30,292 bases of DNA from JALVDI01 sp039186435 (GTDB lineage: Bacteria > Myxococcota_A > Polyangia > Polyangiales > Houyiibacteriaceae). The DNA lies in contig JBCDAA010000054.1 in assembly GCA_039186435.1 (NCBI GenBank), positions 1 to 30,292 on the forward strand, written 5' to 3'. Below are positions 7,111 to 14,648 of this stretch, in pieces. A program made the translations under genes and the position numbers. Below the pieces are notes generated by a model. The model did no database searches and was not told the origin of the DNA. It saw only the letters and a program-made list of their open reading frames with translations. The stretch's first letter is position 1; every line of letters begins with the position of its first letter.

Positions 7111-9180
7111 ATGCTGAAACTGCAGTGGAGACTTGTTCTGGTTTGCGTGCTGTCCGTCGGCTGTGGTGAGAGCCCGGTCGGGGTTCGAGACGGCGGCGTC
7201 GACAGTGAGGTTGGTCCGGGAACCACGCGGATTCGGTCCGCCGAAGGAGGAACCGCGACGGATCCCTCGGGGCGTTTTCGTCTGCAGATTCCGCCGGGCG
7301 CTCTTGCGGAGGACACGGAGATTTCGATTCGGCAGGCGTCGGACGCGGAGCTCGAAGCGGCCCTCGACACGGCGACCGTTGGTTTCGTGCTGGAGCCCGA
7401 CGGACTCACGTTTCGCGAGCCCGTGCGCGTGGAGTGGTCGGTTCCGGAGGCTGTTGAGGACGGCGCGATTCAGCTCGGCACCATCGATTCGATCTCGCTC
7501 GAGCATGGCGTTGAAGGAATCAGCACGGGCGAGGTGGTCGTCGGCGCGGACGCCGTCGAGTTTCACGCCGAGCTCACGCACTTCAGCGTCGCGGCCTGGA
7601 CGCCCTTTGCGTACGGCGGCCTCGTCAACCTTCAGACCGCCTTCGGACCTCGCTCGGCGACCGCGGAGGAAACGCATGAAGCCGTGTTCACGCTTCGAAC
7701 GGAGGGCATCAACGCGCCGTTGGTCGGGAGTGCGTTCGTCGCCGGCGAAGATCGAGGGATTCGCAATCCGCTTCCGGGCAACGTTCGAACCTTTGGTGTC
7801 GAAGAGCGCGCGTCTGGCGTCACGCAGGTGACCATCCCCTGGCAGTGTCGCGCCGATGGAGATCTGAGCGCCGGGTTTGCGATTTCGATCAACGTGGATC
7901 GCCTTCCTGCTTGCGATTCGGCTGGGGGCTGCGAGGGAGACGCCGAGTGTACGCTGGTACCTCCCCTCACAGCGCCCACCGAGCCCCTGCGTCTGTGTCT
8001 GGCCTCGTCTGTGGGGAACCCTTCGATCTTTTCGATCCTCTTTTTCCACGAGGTCGACTGCGATACCGAAGGGATCGCCGTCTGTTGCGAGAGGCCCTAT
8101 CCCTCGTCCTGTGGGCTGAGTGATGGGGTCGCGTGCGAGGAGAGCGGAGGCCGCTTCGTTTCCGGGATCGACGAGTGCTCGCCCGACGTGTGTCGCCAGC
8201 CGACGGGTGTGATGACGGTCGAGCGCCTCGACCCCGAGGACGTGCCTGCCGGCGAAGCGATCGAAATCACATTGCGCGGTGACGTCATGGCTCCCTTTGA
8301 GACCCCTTCGTTCGCGACGTGGCAGGCGGTCGCGGTCATGCAGGACGCCGGTCTCAATCGACCCGCCGAGCGCGTGAACGCGGAGATCGTCTCCCACAGC
8401 GCGGACGAACTCGTGGTGCGCGCGGTGACGCCCGCTTCCTTCGAACTCGGTACCCACACCGTGTCGGTCGAGCTCTCACTGATGTCGGACGACCTGCTCC
8501 TCTGGGATTCGGAGAGCGACCGCGGGGCCTTCTCCATCGTCGAGCCGGAGCTTCCCTTCGAGGGCGTTTGGTACGTCCGAAGCTCCGAGTTCTTTGGCTG
8601 CGACATGCCCTACTCGGGGACGCCCTGGATCTTCTGGCCGGACGGGACCTTCACCGCAGGAACGGGCGGCGTGCCGGAGGTGATTCAGTCCGACGTCGGG
8701 CAGCTCGTCTGGCTGCACGACGGAACTTGGGAACGCGACGGCGATCGCATCACCATCACCGGCTGCACGAATCCGTATCCGGAGATCGACGGAGTGAGCT
8801 GGGACGACGCCCCCCGGGAGTTCCTCTGGAACGGAACCATCAACCCGATCACCGGCGAACTCAGCGGGATCGGCGCGGCCCAAGCCCGCTTTCGCGGCAT
8901 CTCCAGTCGCGAGTGCCTCGAGCGTTTCGACATGCATGAACGCTGTGGCGGCGGGCGGGTGCTCGACTGCTGCGAACCCCTCATTGAAATCTGCTCCACC
9001 ATTCGCGGGACCGACGAAGACCTGCGGCGCGTCGGCTCGGCCTGCCATGCGACGTCGTGCACCGGTATCGACTTCGCGGCGCCTCGCGACAGCGACAGCG
9101 TCAACCGATGGGCCACCGAGGAAGGCCCGGGATGGGACACCGTCGGCGCGCTCGGGCGGGTTTGTCCCTACGACGAGTAG
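7111..9180 (+). CDS. ZU5-domain lipoprotein
   Basis: Predicted lipoprotein of 689 residues from ATG 7111; a GTG at 7084 would add nine residues ahead of the signal and is less likely. The signal MLKLQWRLVLVCVLSVGC gives C18 as the anchor. Residues ~40-75 contain GGTATDPSGRFRLQIPPGAL, a good match to the ZU5 domain core (GGxxxxxDGxxLxIPPGAL) found in myxobacterial surface proteins. A short Asp/Gly linker precedes it. Cys-rich segments follow at about 260-370, including DCDTEGIAVCCERPYPSSC. An Ig-like segment (TVERLDPEDVPAGEAIEITL) comes next, then a C-terminal part with a lipocalin-like 'FEGVWYVRSSEFFGCDMPYS' motif and more cysteines. Likely a cell-surface binding or structural protein; its ligand is unknown. 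Confidence 0.85.
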   Translation: MLKLQWRLVLVCVLSVGCGESPVGVRDGGVDSEVGPGTTRIRSAEGGTATDPSGRFRLQIPPGALAEDTEISIRQASDAELEAALDTATVGFVLEPDGLTFREPVRVEWSVPEAVEDGAIQLGTIDSISLEHGVEGISTGEVVVGADAVEFHAELTHFSVAAWTPFAYGGLVNLQTAFGPRSATAEETHEAVFTLRTEGINAPLVGSAFVAGEDRGIRNPLPGNVRTFGVEERASGVTQVTIPWQCRADGDLSAGFAISINVDRLPACDSAGGCEGDAECTLVPPLTAPTEPLRLCLASSVGNPSIFSILFFHEVDCDTEGIAVCCERPYPSSCGLSDGVACEESGGRFVSGIDECSPDVCRQPTGVMTVERLDPEDVPAGEAIEITLRGDVMAPFETPSFATWQAVAVMQDAGLNRPAERVNAEIVSHSADELVVRAVTPASFELGTHTVSVELSLMSDDLLLWDSESDRGAFSIVEPELPFEGVWYVRSSEFFGCDMPYSGTPWIFWPDGTFTAGTGGVPEVIQSDVGQLVWLHDGTWERDGDRITITGCTNPYPEIDGVSWDDAPREFLWNGTINPITGELSGIGAAQARFRGISSRECLERFDMHERCGGGRVLDCCEPLIEICSTIRGTDEDLRRVGSACHATSCTGIDFAAPRDSDSVNRWATEEGPGWDTVGALGRVCPYDE

Positions 9181-9184
9181 GTAT

Positions 9185-10756
9185 TCAGGCTTGAAGAGCG
9201 ACGCGCCACGAGCCGTGGGTGACCACTTCGTTGCCCTCGACGAAACGGTGGTCGTCGCTTTCGAGCCGGTCCTCCGTGATCCACACGTGGCCGCAGACCG
9301 TGGGCAGGAAGACGCGGGTGTCGACGTAGCCATCCACGCGTGCCTTGAGGGACTGCCGCGCGAGATCGCGAAGCGCGAGGAGGTTGAGGACCACACCGTA
9401 GAGCACGGCCGCCGGCCAACCGATTCCGAGGGTGATGAAGACGCAGAAGGTCAGGTAGAGCGAGAGGCCCAGGCCGGCAGCGAAACGCGCGCCAAAAGGG
9501 GACAGCGCATAGCCGGCGCCGATGGGAATGAAGGAGCCTCCGGAAAGAACGCCGACGACAGCGCCTGCGACGATGGTGGTGAGGGCTTGCGCGCGTAGGC
9601 TCCCCGCGGAGGCGACGTAGAAACGGTTCTTCACCGAGTACCCGATCATGCCCTGGCGCGCGGATTTGCTCGCGGGGTCGACCCGGATCCAGCCGCGAGA
9701 CTCCACGTACGCGGCGAGGCGGTCGCGGGTGTCTTCGACCGACGCCGGAAAGAGGGTGAGTTCGGTTTCGACGGTGGTGTCGTTCGCGTCCTTCCAGGTG
9801 AGCGAAACGACGCGGGAGGTTGTGGTCTCTGCGAGGCCGAGGCGCACGATCGACGCGTCCGCGATGCGCAGGATCTTCGGTCGAAAGAACGCGCGGCAGG
9901 CAAACCAGGCGCCCTCATCGTGGAGGACGAAAAAGCCCGAGCGACATCGGCCGACGACGGGGGCGCGGTAGGTATACGCCGGGAGCAGGGTCGCGTCCTG
10001 GAGGTTCGCGTTTTCGAGCTGCCGGGCGAGCCAGCGAGGCGGCTTTGTTTCGTTGCGGTCGTTGGCTGCCTTTCGAAGCGTCGCCCACACGATGCGCATG
10101 TAGATCCAGGCGAGGCGCGCCAGGATGGGTCCCGTGAAGAGCCCAAGGAGCACGTAGACGATGGCGACGAAGGCCACCATGGTGCTGTCTGCAAACGCCA
10201 GACCCGCGACGGTTGCGCCGAGGGCGAAGAAGTCATCCATGAAGCTGTGCGCGAGACGAAGGCCCGGCATGGGGATCATGCTGAGGACGAGTCGAAATCC
10301 GGTTTTGGCGACGGTCGCAAGCCACCCCGCAAAGGAGCCCACCGAGACGACGACGACGGCGGTGGGAATCGCGCCGAGGCTATCGGCGGCCTCCATCGTC
10401 GGGGCGGGGGCTGCGGGCGCTGCTTCGATGCCCGCGTAGGCGAGGATGCTGGCGACGGCGATGCCCGCGAAGGGACGCCACGCCGTCGAGATCGGAACGA
10501 GCCACGACTGAACGAAGGGAAGTTTGTCGGCGAGCGACTCGAGGGTCGCGAGGGCCAGGAAGATCGTCGCGAGGGTGTAGAGAAGTCCCGGCTCGCCAAT
10601 GCCGTGCAGGGCCTCGTGAAGCTCGGGCTCCATCACAAAGCCCGGAACGTCGGCCGGCGCGGCGATGAGAAAAAGAAGCCCGAGGGGGATCCAAGGGTTC
10701 TTTCCTGCAGCCGCGCTACACGCGATCGCGGCGACGATGCTCGCGGTGGGCCCCAC
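9185..10756 (-). CDS. DUF4126-type polytopic membrane protein
   Basis: Membrane protein of 523 residues from GTG 10756. The N-terminal ~220 residues resemble DUF4126: small hydrophobic segments, then LATLESLADKLPFVQSWL (the family has E-x-x-A-D-K-x-P), then a second hydrophobic pair around VVVVSVGSFAGWLATVAKTG. A soluble region follows, about residues 235-390, rich in beta-type sequence (YRAPVVGRCRSGFFVLHDEG). Further membrane segments come at about 400-475 (TTIVAGAVVGVLSGGSFIPI; LGLSLYLTFCVFITLGIGWP), and a C-terminal tail ends in VVTHGSWRVALQA. The central soluble domain makes it longer than plain DUF4126 proteins, so it is a fusion or an elaborated version. It converges on the ZU5 lipoprotein gene with a 4-base gap. 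Function is unknown. Confidence 0.8.
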   Translation of the reverse strand: MGPTASIVAAIACSAAAGKNPWIPLGLLFLIAAPADVPGFVMEPELHEALHGIGEPGLLYTLATIFLALATLESLADKLPFVQSWLVPISTAWRPFAGIAVASILAYAGIEAAPAAPAPTMEAADSLGAIPTAVVVVSVGSFAGWLATVAKTGFRLVLSMIPMPGLRLAHSFMDDFFALGATVAGLAFADSTMVAFVAIVYVLLGLFTGPILARLAWIYMRIVWATLRKAANDRNETKPPRWLARQLENANLQDATLLPAYTYRAPVVGRCRSGFFVLHDEGAWFACRAFFRPKILRIADASIVRLGLAETTTSRVVSLTWKDANDTTVETELTLFPASVEDTRDRLAAYVESRGWIRVDPASKSARQGMIGYSVKNRFYVASAGSLRAQALTTIVAGAVVGVLSGGSFIPIGAGYALSPFGARFAAGLGLSLYLTFCVFITLGIGWPAAVLYGVVLNLLALRDLARQSLKARVDGYVDTRVFLPTVCGHVWITEDRLESDDHRFVEGNEVVTHGSWRVALQA

Positions 10757-10823
10757 GAGGGGACGCTAGCACGCTGTTGAACCGAGCATTGACCGATCCG
10801 CGGGGTTCTGCGATCTCCATCCG

Positions 10824-11711
10824 ATGACTGCCTTTCGAGGAGCCTTTACGGCGCTCGTGACCCCCTTTCGGGAGGGGGCGATCGACGAGGATGCGCTCCG
10901 TTTGCTGGTCGAGCGGCAGATCGAAGGCGGGGTTCACGGGCTGGTGCCGTGCGGGACCACGGGCGAGAGCGTCGTCCTGAACGAGCAGGAAACGAGGCAG
11001 GTGATCCGCACGGTCGTGGCGCAAGCGCGCGGCCGTGTTCCAGTGGTTGCGGGGGCGGGAACGAACGACACCCGAAAGACGATCGCCCTCGCGTCGCTCG
11101 CGAAGGACGAGGGCGTCGATGGCCTCCTTCTCGTCTGCCCCTACTACAACAAGCCGACGCAGCGCGGTCTCGAGGCGCACTTTCGGGCGGTGCTGCGCGA
11201 GGTCTCGCTGCCGACGATGCTCTACAACATCCCCGGCCGGTGCAGCGTGGATCTCTCCGTTGAGACCCTTCACCGGCTGACGGATCTCTCGGACATCGTC
11301 GCGATCAAGGAAGCCACTGGAACCGTCGCTCGCGCGCAAGAAATTCTCGCGCGCTGCGGAGATCGAATCGCGGTGTTGAGCGGTGACGATGCGCTGACGC
11401 TTCCGATGATGGCCGTCGGTGCGGTCGGCGTTGTGAGCGTGACGTCGAACCTCCTGCCGGCCGAGATGGCGCGGCTCGTTACGTGCCTTCTTGAAGGTCG
11501 GGTCACTGAGGCGCGTGCGCTCAACCAGCAACTCCTTGCGGTTCACGAGGCGCTCTTCGTCGAGGCGAACCCGGGTCCCGTCAAAGGTGCGATGGCCGCC
11601 GCCAAACTCCTCGCGCCGGAGATTCGCTTGCCGCTGGTTTGGCCGGAGGAGGCGACCGTCGCGGGGGTTCAACACGCGCTGCAGGGCGTAACGGGAAAGG
11701 GTGACCGATGA
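10824..11711 (+). CDS. dapA: 4-hydroxy-tetrahydrodipicolinate synthase
   Basis: Condenses pyruvate with aspartate semialdehyde, the first committed step of the diaminopimelate/lysine pathway, in the cytosol. The 295-residue length is normal for the family. Visible motifs are GTTGES (T45-T46), VVAGAGTNDT, PYYNKPTQ (Y107-Y108), YNIPGR with Y134 and R139, and IKEATG with the Schiff-base lysine K162. These match the catalytic Thr-Thr-Tyr-Lys set of the E. coli enzyme. The ATG at 10824 has no strong Shine-Dalgarno. It overlaps dapB by four bases (ATGA), so the two are translationally coupled. Confidence 0.97.
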   Translation: MTAFRGAFTALVTPFREGAIDEDALRLLVERQIEGGVHGLVPCGTTGESVVLNEQETRQVIRTVVAQARGRVPVVAGAGTNDTRKTIALASLAKDEGVDGLLLVCPYYNKPTQRGLEAHFRAVLREVSLPTMLYNIPGRCSVDLSVETLHRLTDLSDIVAIKEATGTVARAQEILARCGDRIAVLSGDDALTLPMMAVGAVGVVSVTSNLLPAEMARLVTCLLEGRVTEARALNQQLLAVHEALFVEANPGPVKGAMAAAKLLAPEIRLPLVWPEEATVAGVQHALQGVTGKGDR

Positions 11712-12475
11712 CTCGAGTAGGTGTGCTTGGCGCCGCGGGCCGAATGGGCTTGAGCATTGCGCGCGTGGCGACGGAAGAGGGCGTCAAGATTGTCGCCGCG
11801 GTGGACCGCAATCGCCCCGGGGATGACTTTGGGGAAGCCGCAGGCATTGGACGCCTCGACGTTCCGATCTCGAGCGACCTCGCCGTACTGCAGGACGTGG
11901 AGGTCGTGGTCGACTTCAGTCTCCCCGACGCGGCGGATGCCCTCTTTCGGGAGTGCAAGGTTCCGATCGTCACCGGCACCACCGGGCTTTCCGCGGAGGC
12001 CACACAGGCGCGCGACGATGCTGCGACACGGATTCCGGTCGTGGCCGCGCCCAATTACTCACAGGGAGTTACTGTGCTCTTTCACCTCGCGGCAGAGGCC
12101 GCCCGCCTTTTGGGTGAGGGTTTCGACGCGGAGGTGGTGGAGATGCACCATCGGCGCAAGGTCGACGCGCCGAGCGGAACGGCCGTGCGCCTCGCCGAGT
12201 GCGTGGCCGAGGTTCGCGGGTTGACTCCGGTACACGGAAGGTCGGGTCAGGTCGGAGCGCGCCCCGCGAGCGAGATCGGCGTGCTCGCGCTGCGCGGTGG
12301 CGACGTGGTCGGCGAGCACACCCTCTTTTTGGCAGGGCTTGGCGAGCGCCTCGAGCTCACCCATCGGGCGACCGATCGCCACCTTTTCGCGCGTGGGGCC
12401 CTTCGAGCCGCACGCTGGATCGGGGGAAGATCGCCCGGTCTTTACGACATGAGCGATGTAATGGGCCTTCGGTAG
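11708..12475 (+). CDS. dapB: 4-hydroxy-tetrahydrodipicolinate reductase
   Basis: Reduces the DapA product with NAD(P)H to tetrahydrodipicolinate, the precursor of meso-diaminopimelate (peptidoglycan) and lysine. The 255-residue length is typical. The N-terminal Rossmann motif is GAAGRMG (residues 8-14). GTTGLS and APNYSQGV follow, then the active-site segment MHHRRKVDAPSGTA with H147, H148 and K151. The C-terminal substrate-domain motif HRATDRHLFARGALRAARW is intact. The start ATG overlaps the dapA stop, with AAAGGG just upstream inside dapA. Confidence 0.97.
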   Translation: MTRVGVLGAAGRMGLSIARVATEEGVKIVAAVDRNRPGDDFGEAAGIGRLDVPISSDLAVLQDVEVVVDFSLPDAADALFRECKVPIVTGTTGLSAEATQARDDAATRIPVVAAPNYSQGVTVLFHLAAEAARLLGEGFDAEVVEMHHRRKVDAPSGTAVRLAECVAEVRGLTPVHGRSGQVGARPASEIGVLALRGGDVVGEHTLFLAGLGERLELTHRATDRHLFARGALRAARWIGGRSPGLYDMSDVMGLR

Positions 12476-12518
12476 GTTCCGCCCGCGCAAGGGCCGATTC
12501 TTGTTAGACTCCGCGGCC

Positions 12519-14648
12519 ATGGGACAATCGTGTCCTCAGTGTGGGACAGCGGTCGCGCCGGGTACGAAGTTCTGCGGTCAGTGCGGTTTCGACCTCAGCC
12601 AATCCGCGAGCCCGAAGAAGACGATGATGGGCGGTGGGTTTCAACCCGTGGCGCCAGCACCGGCACCTCCGGTTGTGGCACCTCCCGCGGCAGCTCCGGT
12701 CGCGGCACCTCCCGCGGGCGCGAAGACCGTCGAGCAGCCCGCGATGAGTTTTCCTGAGGCCGCTCCGAGGGAGGGCGCGAAGACGCTCGTTGATGGCGGC
12801 GTCAAGCGAACGATGATGGGCATGGCGACACCCCTCGCTCCCGCTGCGGCGTCGCCTGCGGCACCGTCACCTGCGGCACCGTCACCTGCGGCACCGTCAC
12901 TTGCGTCGCCTGCGGCGCCACCCGCCCCTGATTCGCCGCCTGCGGCTGCACCGGTGGAACCCACGCCCGTACCTGCCGCGCCCAAGAAACCTGCCCAACG
13001 AACGATGTTGGGAATGCCGGCGGTGGCCCTTGGGCCGGGGGGTCAACCTTCACCCGTTGCGACCGGCGCGTCTTCGCCTGCCGCGCCGTCGCCTGCCGCG
13101 CCTTCGCCTGCCGCGCCTTCGCCTGCCGCGCCCGCGCCGCAAGCCGCATCCGCGCCGCAAGCCGTGCCCGAACAAGCTGCGGGGTTTGCCGCTGCGCCTG
13201 CGAAGCCTGCCGAAATAAAGTCGCCGCAGTCCAACCGCACGATGCTCGGCGCAGCACCGCCCCCGGCTGCGGCTGCGGCTGCCTCGACTTCCACGCCAAA
13301 GGCGCAGTCCAATCGCACGATGCTCGGCGCGGCTCCGCCCCCTTCCGCGCCGCAGCCTGCGGAGCCGGCCGCGGTTGCGTCCGCCCCGATGCCCGCGGGC
13401 GACCCGTCGTTTGGGGAGGTTCCCGGCCTCCCGCGCCGCAAGGGCCGAACGCCGTGGGCCATTCTCATCCTCGTGGGCTTCCTGCTCGTCGCGGGCGGAA
13501 TTGGCGCCTACGTCTTTCTCGGCATGGGACCCGACGTGCGCGCGTCGATCGGTCAATCGGAAAGCGGCGAGGCGTTGCTTGTTGATGTTCCGGACGCCGC
13601 CGAGGGAACCAAAGTTCGCTTCAACGGCCAGGAGCACGTTCTGGCGGCTGGCCGTGCAAGTTTCGCGTTGGCCGCGAATGATCTTCAACTCGGAGACAAC
13701 GAACTCAGCGTTGATGTGATCGCGCCCGACGGAAGCAGCCAGCAAGCGACGGTTGTCCTCTCTCTCGCCTACCGAGTTCGAGCGGACCTCAGCGCCCTCG
13801 AGGAGGATCCAGCGCAGCTTCGAATCGTCGTCGACGCCACACCCGGTTCGACGGTTACCCTCGACGAACAGGCCGTTACCCTGGACGGAACCGGTCACGG
13901 ACGTCTGTCGTTTCCCCTCGAAGGGGGCGACGGCGCTGTCTACGAGCGAACGGTTCACTACCGCGTGGTTACCGGAGAGGCTCCCGCGGAGGGAGAGGTT
14001 CAGGTTCGCGTCCCCTTTGCATCGCTCCAGATCGACCGACCTGGTTCGCGCACCGTAACCGACCGCGAGAGCATCGAGCTCGCGGGAGCCGCGCCCGCCA
14101 GCGCGACGGTCACCGTTGACGGCAACCCGCTCGAGGTACGCGAAGGGCGCTTTCTCGGACGTATCGAGCTTTCCGAACTCGGAGAGAGCGAGCACGTGGT
14201 GGTCGCACGAGAGCCGGGCCGCGCTCCGCGAACCCGCACGCTCACGATTCGACGCGTTGCAGATCTCGCGGCCGAAGCCGCTGCGTACGAGGTCGATCGC
14301 TCGTTGACCTACACGCACATCGCCCAGAATCCCGACAGTTACCGGGGTCAGCGAGTCGCCTTTGAAGGCCGGGTCTACAACGTCGACGTTCACGAAGGCC
14401 GAAGCGTTATGCAGATCGTCGCGCGCCAGTGTCCCGCCGGACAACGCTGTCCGCTCTGGGTGACCTTCGACGGTGCGAGCGAAGCCGAGCTCAACACCTG
14501 GGTGCGCGTGGTGGGAGAGATCGCTGGCGAGCAACAGTTTCGATCCCCCTCCGGTCAGGTGCTCAGCGTGCCGCGGGTGGATGCGGTCTTTGTGTTGCCC
14601 GCCGAAGCGGAGCCACAGCGACGACGACGGAGGAGACGCCGCCGGTGA
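12519..14648 (+). CDS. Zinc-ribbon, TM protein with TMxG motifs and Arg9 tail
   Basis: Protein of 709 residues from ATG 12519; a TTG at 12501 is rejected because the zinc ribbon starts right after the ATG. C5, C8, C19 and C22 form a zinc ribbon (CPQC...CGQC). Residues ~30-305 are a Pro/Ala-rich disordered linker with five T-M-[ML]-G motifs at T35, T98, T162, T241 and T267, plus two arrays of SPAAP repeats. A single TM helix lies at about 312-335 (WAILILVGFLLVAGGIGAYV). The outer part has Ig-like beta repeats and a C-terminal OB-fold-like region (HIAQNPDSYRGQRVAFEGRV), ending in nine arginines. By topology the ribbon and linker are cytosolic and the beta domains periplasmic. It overlaps the kinase gene (GTGA), so it is a likely partner or substrate of that kinase. 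Exact function is unknown. Confidence 0.88.
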   Translation: MGQSCPQCGTAVAPGTKFCGQCGFDLSQSASPKKTMMGGGFQPVAPAPAPPVVAPPAAAPVAAPPAGAKTVEQPAMSFPEAAPREGAKTLVDGGVKRTMMGMATPLAPAAASPAAPSPAAPSPAAPSLASPAAPPAPDSPPAAAPVEPTPVPAAPKKPAQRTMLGMPAVALGPGGQPSPVATGASSPAAPSPAAPSPAAPSPAAPAPQAASAPQAVPEQAAGFAAAPAKPAEIKSPQSNRTMLGAAPPPAAAAAASTSTPKAQSNRTMLGAAPPPSAPQPAEPAAVASAPMPAGDPSFGEVPGLPRRKGRTPWAILILVGFLLVAGGIGAYVFLGMGPDVRASIGQSESGEALLVDVPDAAEGTKVRFNGQEHVLAAGRASFALAANDLQLGDNELSVDVIAPDGSSQQATVVLSLAYRVRADLSALEEDPAQLRIVVDATPGSTVTLDEQAVTLDGTGHGRLSFPLEGGDGAVYERTVHYRVVTGEAPAEGEVQVRVPFASLQIDRPGSRTVTDRESIELAGAAPASATVTVDGNPLEVREGRFLGRIELSELGESEHVVVAREPGRAPRTRTLTIRRVADLAAEAAAYEVDRSLTYTHIAQNPDSYRGQRVAFEGRVYNVDVHEGRSVMQIVARQCPAGQRCPLWVTFDGASEAELNTWVRVVGEIAGEQQFRSPSGQVLSVPRVDAVFVLPAEAEPQRRRRRRRRR
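12850..12905 (+). repeat. 15-bp minisatellite encoding SPAAP (array 1)
   Basis: Tandem copies of a unit close to TCACCTGCGGCACCG, each encoding Ser-Pro-Ala-Ala-Pro, lie within the linker of the zinc-ribbon protein. The copies are almost identical at DNA level, so the expansion looks recent. Confidence 0.8.
13073..13133 (+). repeat. 15-bp minisatellite encoding SPAAP (array 2)
   Basis: A second array in the same linker, with unit TCGCCTGCCGCGCCT. It encodes the same Ser-Pro-Ala-Ala-Pro but with different synonymous codons from array 1, so the two arrays probably expanded separately. Confidence 0.8.
14629..14635 (+). promoter_or_regulatory. Shine-Dalgarno for the kinase inside Arg codons
   Basis: GGAGGAG at 14629-14635 lies nine bases before the GTG at 14645. 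It is read as part of CGG-AGG-AGA in the Arg9 tail of the upstream gene. It decides the start of the kinase at GTG 14645 rather than any upstream ATG in the same frame. Confidence 0.75.
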
